NCBI GenBank assembly: GCA_022564995.1
Contig: JADFKK010000024.1
Location: forward strand, 1 to 42,118
From: Planctomycetota bacterium
GTDB lineage: Bacteria > Planctomycetota > Planctomycetia > Pirellulales > JADFKK01
Reading direction: 5' to 3'
Length of the DNA stretch: 42,118 nucleotides
This document shows, in pieces, positions 8,569-15,801 of the stretch. The translations under genes were made by a program, and so were the position numbers. The notes under the pieces are model-generated. The model was not told where the DNA came from, made no database searches, and saw nothing but the letters and a program-made list of their open reading frames with translations. Numbering within the stretch: position 1 is the first letter of the stretch; the number at the start of each line of letters is the position of its first letter.

Positions 8569-9471
8569 TTAAACCGTTTCCATGTCGAACTTGATCGCAC
8601 TGGTGTTGGTGGACCGGTTGGGCGGCGCGGAAATCCGGGCGAACTCCGTAGCGCATGTCTTCCAGTCCAGCTTCGTGCCGCCGTCCCATCTGACGGACCA
8701 TCCCGCCTGGTTATCGAGCAAGGCTACGGCGTCGATGTAAATCACCAGAAACTGGGAAGGGCTCATTCCTGCATAGGCACCACCCCACTTGGAGACCAAT
8801 TGGCCCATCTCGCGCGAGCCAATAACCCGGCGATCTTTCGTTACCGTCGCCAGCTTTTTAAGGCCCTTAACTTTCATGTTCTTGACCAGCTTCACCTCGT
8901 CGACGAGGAAAGAGTACGCATATAACAGCTTGCTAGGCAGGCGTCGCTCGTCCGTCGCGGTCGGCACGTGGGGCTGCGAGACAAAATGGTCCACGCCGAG
9001 GGGAGCCGCGGCCCGCTGTTTTTTGCCCCAGGGTGAGACCGGTTTTCCACGAAGTTCCAACTCCGCCACGATCGCGGCTATCTTGGTGGTGCTTTCAAAC
9101 TCCAGCGTTGCAAACCGAAGGCCATATTGAAGAACGGATGTTCGCCCAGATCTCACATCGCGTCTGATCTGGGTGTAGCGATTGGCATTGACCGCGTTTT
9201 GCAGTTCGAAAAGGACCGATTCGGCCATGTAAATACCGGAAGTCAATCCAGAGCTCTCGTTCAGACAGGCGTCCCTGGAGACGTGAATCGTCGTCTTGTC
9301 TGCATGGCATTCCTCGCCGCGTTGCCGCACCTCAATCGTTGCCCCCGCTCTTCCCGCCGTTGCCATCAACGCTTTGGCGATGGGACTCCAACTACAACAT
9401 GATGTGAGATCCTCGGCAAGGCTTTGATCGCCATAGCCAGAGATATTGACACCTTCGACCGTTTTGCTCAT
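8569..9471 (-). CDS. Unknown 300-residue island protein
   Basis: I do not recognise this protein. The ATG at 9471 has GGGAG about seven bases upstream and gives 300 residues (MSKTVEGVNISGYG...). The frame stays open to 9708, but that extension is built from a tandem DNA repeat (IRYGIRYSIRYKR) and is unlikely to be translated. No signal peptide or membrane segment is seen. The central part (DKTTIHVSRD, then SGIYMAESVLFELQNAVNAN) has the layout of a metallopeptidase-like or effector-type domain, but the segment that would be HExxH is FELQN, so a catalytic zinc site is not supported. The C-terminal half is basic and then rich in aromatic residues (WSVRWDGGTKLDW). It is the first gene inside the island next to the LOG remnant. 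An effector-like role is only a guess. Confidence 0.6.
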   Translation of the reverse strand: MSKTVEGVNISGYGDQSLAEDLTSCCSWSPIAKALMATAGRAGATIEVRQRGEECHADKTTIHVSRDACLNESSGLTSGIYMAESVLFELQNAVNANRYTQIRRDVRSGRTSVLQYGLRFATLEFESTTKIAAIVAELELRGKPVSPWGKKQRAAAPLGVDHFVSQPHVPTATDERRLPSKLLYAYSFLVDEVKLVKNMKVKGLKKLATVTKDRRVIGSREMGQLVSKWGGAYAGMSPSQFLVIYIDAVALLDNQAGWSVRWDGGTKLDWKTCATEFARISAPPNRSTNTSAIKFDMETV

Positions 9472-9615
9472 ATCGCGACTCCCGTTTTTCTGTTTTGTCC
9501 ACCATTCACAGCACAGGCGGAAACCGATTCTAGCTGAAGCGGAGCGCCAATTCAACGGTCTCAAAAGCTGATGATAATCAAGTAAAACGCTATACGTGTC
9601 TAAATCAGCCCGCTT

Positions 9616-9650
9616 GTATCTAATCGAGTACCTAATTCCGTATCTAATTC
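9616..9650 (+). repeat. Three 12-bp tandem repeats near the island's left end
   Basis: GTATCTAATCGA (9616), GTACCTAATTCC (9628) and GTATCTAATTCC (9640) repeat at exactly 12 bases. Related units occur in inverted orientation at 14776-14795, near the island's other end. They lie in the gap 9472-9746, which otherwise holds no gene. Confidence 0.55.
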
Positions 9651-9723
9651 CTGCCCCCGCTGGCGGAATAATCAGATACGCGGGAAGGCTGGGCGAGACT
9701 CCAATCATTGGACCCCGCGAAAC

Positions 9724-9756
9724 CGCCCCGCCTAAGAAACGGGGCGTTATTTTTGA
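9724..9756 (+). terminator. Stem-loop at the 3' end of the HNH gene
   Basis: CGCCCCG (9724-9730), a nine-base loop and CGGGGCG (9740-9746) form a perfect GC stem. On the plus strand it is followed by TTATTTTT. The neighbouring genes are on the minus strand, where the stem follows the HNH stop codon directly but lacks a T-run. Confidence 0.4.
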
Positions 9757-10217
9757 TTCTGTAGGATTCGGTCAACCGTTGATCGGTGAATCAGCAACCT
9801 ATCGGCGATTGCCTCCGATGCTACACCGGACGCCCGTAGCCGTATCACGTCGGCTACTTTGTTCGCTGCCGTTCTGTTGCGACTGCCCCTGCTAACCCTA
9901 TTCCTGCCCTTGCTCATCATGTCCGCGTTATTGTCCGCGTTAGTGCCCAGAAACAGGTGAGAGGGATTACAGCAAGGCGGGTTATCGCAATCGTGCAAAA
10001 CCTGTAGCCCCTGAGGCACGGGCCGCCCGTTAGCGAATTCCCACGCTAACCGATGAGTCCTCAGCATTGCCGGTAGTTGGCCTTTGGTGTTTGCGATAGT
10101 TCCGTAGCCCTTAGGCCCGCAATAGCCCTGCCAGACCCAACAGGCGAACGAATGAGGCAAGGGCTGGGGCAAGAACGAATCGAACCGCTCGCGTAGTGGT
10201 TTTGCTTTTCGTCGCAT
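9747..10217 (-). CDS. HNH endonuclease with C-terminal HTH
   Basis: This 156-residue protein has the layout of an HNH_3-type phage homing nuclease: an aromatic CWVWQG start, GYGTI, RLAWEFANGRPVPQG, then LQVLHDCDNPPCCNPSHLFL (about residues 80-105) and GTNADNNADMMSKGR. HD in LHDCDN, the two CxxC-like cysteine groups and NPSH fit the beta-beta-alpha-metal fold. The last 45 residues form a helix-turn-helix (VADVIRLRASGVASEAIADR, then LLIHRSTVDRILQ) that probably gives DNA binding. Such proteins nick or cut DNA and often move as free-standing homing genes in phages and islands. It lies between the unknown 300-residue protein and the Rep-like gene, all on the minus strand. Start: ATG at 10217, with AAGGGT about ten bases upstream. 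Family certain; target unknown. Confidence 0.85.
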   Translation of the reverse strand: MRRKAKPLRERFDSFLPQPLPHSFACWVWQGYCGPKGYGTIANTKGQLPAMLRTHRLAWEFANGRPVPQGLQVLHDCDNPPCCNPSHLFLGTNADNNADMMSKGRNRVSRGSRNRTAANKVADVIRLRASGVASEAIADRLLIHRSTVDRILQNQK

Positions 10218-10336
10218 TTTTCGTGACCCTTTTCATAGTTTAGTTTCTATTCCTTACAGTTGAAAAACCGACGATCTTCGCCGCAGGCGATTCTATTTCT
10301 ATTCTATTTACAATGTATAAGTTTAGTTCTATTTGC

Positions 10337-10411
10337 GTGCCATTTTGCGAGCTACCTTTGGGGGGTGGCCGTGCCATTTTGCGGTATCTCCAGGCCATTT
10401 TGCGGTATCTC
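10337..10411 (+). repeat. Iteron-like direct repeats at the 3' end of the Rep-like gene
   Basis: GCCATTTTGCG occurs three times in direct orientation, near 10339, 10373 and 10394. The last two copies extend to GCCATTTTGCGGTATCTC. They overlap the end of the Rep-like gene, where they encode the doubled EIPQNG, and continue past its stop codon. Iterons beside a rep gene are typical of replication origins. Confidence 0.45.
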
Positions 10412-11026
10412 GATTCTGGCCGGTAGAGTGACCCGATAGCCCTGTTTCGTCCGTTCGCGGAGAATCAGACCAGCCGCGTCTAGTTCGGCCCCGGCCCGTT
10501 GCCAAGTATCATCAGAATATCCAAGCAAGTGGACAAGCTGAGAATTCCGCACGCCGAAGGCCCGCGACTTATCCCACTTGGCCCCGCAACTGAATCGGCA
10601 GAACCCCAGCAACAGCAACGCGGGAAAACTCAGGTCAGGCCAGAAGTGAAACCAGACGCGGGGCACTTGGATATGGTCGCTCATATCGTGGAACAACTCG
10701 CGGAGCCAATCCCCCTCAGAACGCGGTAGGCTGTACTCAAGGCCGCGATCAGTGTAGGCGGTTTTGACTAGCCCCTCGGCGACGAACGCCCGTAGATGCC
10801 TCTTGCACGTCCTGAGGGGTACGCAACCGTTGCGAGCAAGAGCGGCGGGAATCCCGCAAGGCCGCTTTCCAGACTGCATAGCCCAAAGTGCGGCGATTGT
10901 CCGCGAGCGGTTGCCCAGTGTCTTGACCAGAACGTGAGGAAAAACCAGATAGCCGCCATCAGGATATCGGCACTGGTTGCTGAGATTAGAATTATACTTG
11001 ACAAGAGACCGTGTATCGAGTATCAT
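10352..11026 (-). CDS. Winged-helix Rep-like or regulatory protein
   Basis: This 224-residue protein appears to have two helical DNA-binding units. The N-terminal one (about residues 35-95) runs SRTIAALWAMQSGKRPCGIP, ALARNGCVPLRTCKRHLRAF, VAEGLVKT. The second (about 150-205) runs NSQLVHLLGYSDDTWQRAGA, ELDAAGLILRERTKQGYRVT. Each looks like helix-turn-helix plus wing, the layout of many plasmid and phage replication initiators and of some replication-module regulators. The C-terminus carries the doubled peptide EIPQNG, encoded by the iteron-like DNA repeats that continue downstream. Start: ATG at 11026, with AGGA about 13 bases upstream. The identity as a replication initiator is inferred from architecture and repeats; a phage-type transcription factor is the main alternative. 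Confidence 0.6.
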   Translation of the reverse strand: MILDTRSLVKYNSNLSNQCRYPDGGYLVFPHVLVKTLGNRSRTIAALWAMQSGKRPCGIPAALARNGCVPLRTCKRHLRAFVAEGLVKTAYTDRGLEYSLPRSEGDWLRELFHDMSDHIQVPRVWFHFWPDLSFPALLLLGFCRFSCGAKWDKSRAFGVRNSQLVHLLGYSDDTWQRAGAELDAAGLILRERTKQGYRVTLPARIEIPQNGLEIPQNGTATPQR

Positions 11027-11074
11027 GTTGGGGTGTCCTTCGGGGTCAGAAACTGTAAGGGCACCAAACCACCT

Positions 11075-11110
11075 AACCCGGTTGTGTTACAAGCACGACC
11101 GGGTTTTTTC
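11075..11110 (+). terminator. Strong rho-independent terminator, plus strand
   Basis: AACCCGGTTGTG, loop TTACAAG and CACGACCGGGTT form a 12-bp stem with one G-T pair, followed by TTTT. It points to a plus-strand transcript although no plus-strand gene lies upstream. The surrounding gap 11027-11299 shows no other gene; 11180-11235 is rich in CCTCTC/GCCTCT motifs. Confidence 0.7.
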
Positions 11111-11299
11111 GTAGGTTGATTCAGTTCCCTCAGTATACCACTCTGGGGATAGTGTCAACCTAATTCTGGGGATTCTCCCCGCCTCTCCCCGCCTGCCTCT
11201 GGCCACCGCTGGCCCGGCCTCTGATAATTGCCTCTAAATTCCGCTAGGCTGGTCTACCTCTACCGCTTTTTTTACTCCACTGACCCGATAGGTGACCGG

Positions 11300-11710
11300 A
11301 TGGCAAAGCAACGAAAGCAGCTAACCCCCGCAGAGAAGCGAGCAGCCCAGGCGAAGGCACGCGAGACGCGAGCAAAGCGAACACCCGCAGAAAACGCGGC
11401 GATCCGCAAGCGGCGAGCGAAAAAGCAAGCGGAGAGAGACGAAGCAAAACTCAAAGCGATATTAGATAGCACGCCAAAGCAATCAAAGCGCATGTCTACA
11501 GAGGCCAAGCTTGCCCAGATCAGGGCAGAGGTAGCCGCCGAGAAAAAAGCAAAGGCCGCGAAACGAAGCAAGGCAAGTAAGAAAGCAGCCGCCACCCGTA
11601 AGCGAAACAAAGAGAAACAGGGGAACACCAAACTAGAAAAGCTACTCGCCAACATACGATCAGCAGACAACGCGGCAGCGATAGAGATATTGCGAGGCTT
11701 GATCGACTAG
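11300..11710 (+). CDS. Small highly basic island protein
   Basis: I chose the ATG at 11300, which has AGGTGA about six bases upstream; the frame is open back to 11228 but without a better start. The 136-residue product is almost all Lys, Arg, Ala, Glu and Gln (MAKQRKQLTPAEKRAAQAKA, then repeated RKRRAKKQAERDEAKLKAI-like segments). It is predicted to be one long charged alpha helix or coiled coil, ending in a more normal segment (LEKLLANIRSADNAAAIEIL). There is no recognisable domain. A nucleic-acid-binding or phage structural/scaffold role is possible but not shown. It starts the plus-strand gene group of the island that runs to 12841. Confidence 0.6.
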   Translation: MAKQRKQLTPAEKRAAQAKARETRAKRTPAENAAIRKRRAKKQAERDEAKLKAILDSTPKQSKRMSTEAKLAQIRAEVAAEKKAKAAKRSKASKKAAATRKRNKEKQGNTKLEKLLANIRSADNAAAIEILRGLID

Positions 11711-11818
11711 CCCAGAGGCGAATCCGTTTAACATTCTTGACACCAGCCCCAAAAAATCCGAAACCGTGCTACAATGCGGATCGACTAGCGTTATCCAACC
11801 GATTGGAGCGATACCCCT

Positions 11819-12415
11819 ATGACAACCACCAGCCCCGCTATTGTCGCCCCAGTGCCCGCAGCTCTGCCTCCGCCTCCGTCCGCGACGATATTAGACGCCC
11901 TCGCGGCAACAGGCCCGCCGCCCAGCACGTTGCCCGCCGACACTGCCGAGATAACCCGCCGATATCTTGCGGGCGAGACAATGGAGGCAATCGCCCAGAG
12001 TGTTGGCCTATGTCGCCAAACGGTTTCCAAACGAATCCGCGAGGGGTTTGCTGAGGCGGCCGATCAGCTTACCGATCAGCGGGCAATCAACCTGGTGGTC
12101 GAAAGTAGTTTCTATTGGGAGCGTGCCCGCGATAGGGCAGACCGCAAATGTGACGCGGCGATGAGTGAGGCAGCGGCGATACATTGGGCGAGTGAGGCCC
12201 GAAAGTGCCAATCGCAAAAAGACAAGTTGCATTTTCGGGCGGGTCTGATTCCTACGCTTGATCCTGAAAAGCTTTATCAGAAACCTAGCGACCAAATCCC
12301 GCACGGTCAACGCAAAGGGGAGGAAGAACCTAACGGACCACTGACCCCAGAGCGGCGAGCCGAGATAGAGGAAGAGTTGATCCAAGCAATGCACCGGGGG
12401 AGAATCCTAACCTAG
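11819..12415 (+). CDS. HTH protein, terminase-small-subunit-like
   Basis: This 198-residue protein opens with a Pro/Ala-rich segment (about residues 1-40), followed by a helix-turn-helix: EITRRYLAGETMEAIAQSVG, LCRQTVSKRIREGF (about 43-77). The middle is helical and charged (ERARDRADRKCDAAM, then WASEARKCQSQKDKLHFRAG), and the C-terminus is rich in Glu. An N-terminal HTH followed by a helical region and an acidic tail resembles phage small terminase subunits and also resolvase-type HTH regulators; no motif separates the two. Start ATG at 11819; the ribosome-binding site is weak. A TACAAT box at 11770-11775 may be its -10. Confidence 0.55.
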   Translation: MTTTSPAIVAPVPAALPPPPSATILDALAATGPPPSTLPADTAEITRRYLAGETMEAIAQSVGLCRQTVSKRIREGFAEAADQLTDQRAINLVVESSFYWERARDRADRKCDAAMSEAAAIHWASEARKCQSQKDKLHFRAGLIPTLDPEKLYQKPSDQIPHGQRKGEEEPNGPLTPERRAEIEEELIQAMHRGRILT

Positions 12416-12447
12416 AACCGCGAACCCTAACGAAAGCGAATAGCACA

Positions 12448-12639
12448 ATGGGAAACACTAGACCCCAGCAATTTAGCAGCCTTGACGAATTAGAAATAGC
12501 CTGCGGCGGCCTGAGGAAAGCAACAGACGACGCTATCCGTTCCGGGCTGCAAAGCCTGCCGGGAGTGCTTGACCTTCCTCTTGATCCTCCCGCCGATCCT
12601 GAGGCCGATCCTGAGGGAGGCGGCGACGATGAGAACTAA
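12448..12639 (+). CDS. Small acidic island protein
   Basis: This 63-residue product starts at ATG 12448, 32 bases after the HTH gene. The N-terminal half is ordinary helical sequence (SSLDELEIACGGLRKATDDA). The C-terminal third is low-complexity and acidic (LDPPADPEADPEGGGDDEN). No family is recognised. Its end overlaps the start of the next small gene, which supports real coupled expression. Confidence 0.45.
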   Translation: MGNTRPQQFSSLDELEIACGGLRKATDDAIRSGLQSLPGVLDLPLDPPADPEADPEGGGDDEN

Positions 12640-12841
12640 AGGCCCCAGAGAGTTTGCCGGCGGGCGGAACAACAAGAGAAAAGTTATCCGGCGATCGGTT
12701 CAAAAACCGAAACCGAAACCCGCCCCAGCCGAGAATACCCCAGAAGCAAAACCAGCCCTCACGCAAAAAGAGAAACACCAACAGCGACGAATCAAGTTAG
12801 GATTAGAACCTGATGAGGGCGGCGACACACCAGCGGAGTAA
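12629..12841 (+). CDS. Small basic island protein
   Basis: The ATG at 12629 overlaps the preceding gene's 3' end by 11 bases and has GGGAGG about nine bases upstream, so I prefer it to upstream starts in the same frame. The 70-residue product is basic (REFAGGRNNKRKVIRRSVQK), with a Pro/Lys/Ala linker and a short charged tail. No domain is recognised. It is the last plus-strand gene of the island; a 54-base convergent gap separates it from the zinc-ribbon gene on the other strand. Confidence 0.45.
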   Translation: MRTKGPREFAGGRNNKRKVIRRSVQKPKPKPAPAENTPEAKPALTQKEKHQQRRIKLGLEPDEGGDTPAE

Positions 12842-12895
12842 CATCATCACACCCGTTGTCTACGTCGCCGGTAGAAGCTCAAGCCAAGCTATCAC

Positions 12896-14161
12896 CTACT
12901 GACCCAAATAAGCCTTGGCTTCAGATTCAAACTTCCCGAGTTTGGTTTCCCTCAAATAGGTTCGATAGGCTTCAGGAGTGTCTTCGCTAACGGCTTTGGC
13001 CCAAAGCTGTCGCTCGGCGTTTTCGTATAAGTCATGTTGTGAGTATCCGAAGACCGAGAAGAGTTTGGATAACAGGGCTTCATTCATCCCTTTGCTGTCC
13101 TCGGCAAGTTTATATACGGCCTCTGCCAAATCCGGATGTCCCCATCTTGCATCCGGGCCGAGGGCAATGAGTTCACGAGCCGCACGCTTTCGTCTTTTCA
13201 ATTCATCATTCGTCAACATGTCAAAAAGGACTCTAACTTTGGTTGCATGACGCTGATAATATCTCGTTGCCTCATCACTGAGTCCGCCGCGGCGATGGTC
13301 GTTCATGGATCTCACGACTAATTGCTCTTTCTTATTAGGATCAGCCTCGACCGCTATGTAAGCCCGAAACGCCCAGACCTGCGAATCACGTCCGAATTCG
13401 ATGGCGTGCAGAAGGAAAGGAATGGTCTCTGCAGCCTCATTTCCTACCTCCTCAACGATTTTACACAACGCCTCCGCAGCTCTCCACTCCACATTAAAGT
13501 GCCTGTTCCTCAAGAGACTACAGAGAAACAAGACCTCAGGTAGGGCTTCCGCACCGACCTTGCAAAGCGCTTCAAGCTTCTTTAGGTGAGGATCCCGTGC
13601 TAAGTCCTTCTCTTCCTTAGTTCTGTACCAGTCGCTGTCTCCCTCGAAGTCCCGCAGGACACCTCTCTCGTCACCGCTCTTCAAGTAATCTACGAGGAGT
13701 TGGACTTCCTTGGGCATTCTTGATAGCTTTGGCTTTTCCTTGGAAGTCATCGCCGCATAAATCTCATCAAGCTCATCAGCTTTTGTGGCCTCTCGGTGCG
13801 TGTCGGTCGCTGTCTCCGTCGGCGGCGGCGTCGCCGCGTGCTTTTGACCCGATGGTTCTGGAAACACCCCTTCCAACTCCGTGAGCATGGATGCAGAAAA
13901 CCACTCGCCATCTTCTCCCTGCTTCACCAGATCATCCGGGTTGACTTCATCAGCGAGGACCATTATCTGTAAATCAGTGAGGCCCATAGGCCCAATTACA
14001 TTGCCCTTAATCTTACAATAGATGTTTGTCACCTTATGGAACGGCGGAGTAGGGCAGGTGAACGGTGCCTTGCATCCCGGACAGTTAACCTGCGTGCCAC
14101 TCACCTTGGAGTCAACGTTAAGACGCACATTGCAGTGCGGGCAGTTGATCGAAAACTTCAT
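12896..14161 (-). CDS. Zinc-ribbon/GYF-like/HEAT-like protein
   Basis: This 421-residue protein starts at ATG 14161. Residues 1-40 form a zinc ribbon with two CxxC pairs (CPHC and CPGC). Residues about 47-100 match the GYF_2 (DUF4339) type: NIYCKIKGNVIGPMGLTDLQ, ending in GEWFSASMLTELEGVF. A Thr/Glu-rich linker follows. Residues about 150-350 are helical, with HEAT-like elements (ALPEVLFLCSLLRNRHFNVE, WRAAEALCKIVEEVGNEAAE, KRRKRAARELIALGPDARWG). The C-terminus (TPEAYRTYLRETKLGKFESE) resembles tails seen in planctomycete GYF proteins. This suggests a protein-interaction scaffold in the cytoplasm. It is inside the island and visibly less GC-rich than the flanking core genes. Confidence 0.65.
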   Translation of the reverse strand: MKFSINCPHCNVRLNVDSKVSGTQVNCPGCKAPFTCPTPPFHKVTNIYCKIKGNVIGPMGLTDLQIMVLADEVNPDDLVKQGEDGEWFSASMLTELEGVFPEPSGQKHAATPPPTETATDTHREATKADELDEIYAAMTSKEKPKLSRMPKEVQLLVDYLKSGDERGVLRDFEGDSDWYRTKEEKDLARDPHLKKLEALCKVGAEALPEVLFLCSLLRNRHFNVEWRAAEALCKIVEEVGNEAAETIPFLLHAIEFGRDSQVWAFRAYIAVEADPNKKEQLVVRSMNDHRRGGLSDEATRYYQRHATKVRVLFDMLTNDELKRRKRAARELIALGPDARWGHPDLAEAVYKLAEDSKGMNEALLSKLFSVFGYSQHDLYENAERQLWAKAVSEDTPEAYRTYLRETKLGKFESEAKAYLGQ

Positions 14162-14853
14162 GCGTCACCGTAGTTGATGATTTTGAATATGCGTGTCTTG
14201 GCGAGTGAGTTCTACGCCCGTCCCACCAAGGGTTTCGTGTCCAATAGCGGCAGCCTAGCCACCCTCGGTGTCGATTGCAAGCAACTACTAGCTCCAAATA
14301 CCCGGAGTAGGCGAATCCGCACATATACGGTGGTTTGGCGGGAAAGGCGGGCGATATTCCCGCTCCCGCCCTCCCTGCCCTCCCTGCCCTCCCTGCCCAG
14401 GCAGATAGCCTCCAATCAAGTGAACACAACAGAGGGGCGGGAAAATCCAAGTCTTTCCAAGGGCGGGCAACAGCCCCATAGAAAGCCCTTTTTCAGACCA
14501 GGGCGGGACACATTAGATATAACCATAGGTAGAGAGAGCATAGAAGCAAGAGTATAGAAGCCCTCTCCCCCTGCCTCACGTAGCAATAGAAGCAAAGCAA
14601 GAGAATCAACAGCATCCAATCAAGTGGATATCTACGCTCACTCTGAGCAACACAGCTACGAAGCAAGCAACTCTCTCAGCGAACCTCAGATTCCCTCATT
14701 CTGCTACGCCGATATGGCCGTGAGAAGAGAAAATCAGATCGACAATCAGCGGGAATCCGTTATCAGATCGACGACAATTAGATACGATTAGATACGATCT
14801 GCGGTTTCAAAACCTACCGCCTGCCCAGCTAAGCCTAGCCCGCTAGAGTCTAA
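14162..14853. other. Gene-free right part of the island, with simple repeats
   Basis: I see no convincing gene. The stretch has a 9-bp tandem run of CCCTCCCTG (about 14369-14398). It has two copies of (A/T)ATCAGATCGAC (14732-14743 and 14761-14772). It also has AATTAGATAC/GATTAGATAC repeats (14776-14795), which are related in inverted orientation to the 12-bp repeats at 9616-9650. Open frames here are short and low-complexity. Confidence 0.45.
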
Positions 14854-14899
14854 GCCTCATAGCTCAGCGGTTAAGATAACCGCTGTAGAAACGCAGGGG
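14854..14899 (+). other. tRNA-like 5'-half remnant
   Basis: GCCTCATAGCTCAGCGGTTA looks like the acceptor strand and D-arm of a tRNA, and CTGTAGA could be an anticodon loop. The anticodon stem and T-arm do not pair and no matching 3' acceptor strand is present, so this is not a functional tRNA gene. It sits right beside the LOG 3' end, at the island boundary, where tRNA fragments are common integration scars. Confidence 0.3.
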
Positions 14900-14964
14900 G
14901 CAAGGAAACGAAGGCGCCCAGATTCTTTGTATCTTCCTAATCCGACTCCGCTCTACGCCGGCCC

Positions 14965-15801
14965 TCAATGCTCGTGAAAACGAGCAATGATCTCCCAGGC
15001 TTCTTCCGGTGATTCGGCGAAGCTGATCAAATCGAGATGCGCATCGGCGATGACGCCTTCGTCGGCGAGAAATTGAAAATCGATCACCCGGCTCCAATAC
15101 TCGCGGCCGTAGAGAATGATCGGGATCTCCTGCATCCGCTGGGTTTGCCTGAGGGTCAGCGCGTCGAACAATTCATCCATCGTGCCGAAGCCGCCGGGGA
15201 AAACAACCAGTGCTTTGGCCCGCAACAAGAAGTGTAGCTTGCGCAGTGCGAAATAGTGAAACTGAAAACATAACTGCGGGGCGATGTAAGGGTTCGGCGC
15301 CTGTTCCGCCGGCAACGTGATGTTCAGCCCGATGCTCTTGGCGCCGACGTCGAACGCCCCGCGATTGGCGGCTTCCATAATGCCTGGTCCGCCGCCGGTG
15401 GTGACGACGTATTCACAGCGGTCGTCGCGCTGGCATTTCTCGGAGACCAGCCGCGTGAACTGCCGCGTCGCTTCGTAATAGTGGCTCTTGGCGGCAATCC
15501 GCTCGGCGCGATGCAGCGTGCGGGCAAGTGCCTCGTCGTCGGGCGAGGCAGCCAGCGCCGCCTTGGCCGCATCGACTTTCTTTTGAGTCTCTTGCGGTTC
15601 GACAATTTGCGTGCTGCCGAAGACCACGATCGTCGAATGGACTTCCTGCTCGGCCAAGATCATTTCCGGTTTGAGCAATTCGAGCTGCATCCGCACAGGC
15701 CGCAGTTCCTCGCGGGCAAGGAACTCGCTGTCCTCTTCGGCCAGACGATAACTGGGCGAAGCGAGAATTTCTCGCAGGTTTTCGTCCGCGTTGTGGTTCA
15801 T
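14965..15801 (-). CDS. LOG-family nucleotide 5'-monophosphate phosphoribohydrolase
   Basis: This 278-residue Rossmann-fold protein has both LOG signatures: GGGPGIMEAANRGAF (about residues 155-170) and PGGFGTMDELFDALTLRQT (about 215-235), which form the catalytic and nucleotide-binding site. The family hydrolyses nucleoside 5'-monophosphates (cytokinin riboside phosphates in plants and some bacteria; purine or pyrimidine nucleotides for PpnN-like proteins). The N-terminal extension of about 90 residues makes it longer than minimal LOG proteins. It starts at ATG 15801, inside ATGA shared with the stop of the metallo-hydrolase gene, so the two are translationally coupled. Its last 20 codons are duplicated at 8448-8515; the present 3' end may have been supplied by the integrated island. 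Confidence 0.9.
   Translation of the reverse strand: MNHNADENLREILASPSYRLAEEDSEFLAREELRPVRMQLELLKPEMILAEQEVHSTIVVFGSTQIVEPQETQKKVDAAKAALAASPDDEALARTLHRAERIAAKSHYYEATRQFTRLVSEKCQRDDRCEYVVTTGGGPGIMEAANRGAFDVGAKSIGLNITLPAEQAPNPYIAPQLCFQFHYFALRKLHFLLRAKALVVFPGGFGTMDELFDALTLRQTQRMQEIPIILYGREYWSRVIDFQFLADEGVIADAHLDLISFAESPEEAWEIIARFHEH

Noticed and set aside
9472..9708. N-terminal extension of the unknown island protein
   Set aside because: Encoded by the 12-bp tandem repeat; a better start with ribosome-binding site is at 9471.
14854..14925. Functional tRNA gene
   Set aside because: No paired anticodon stem, T-arm or 3' acceptor strand.
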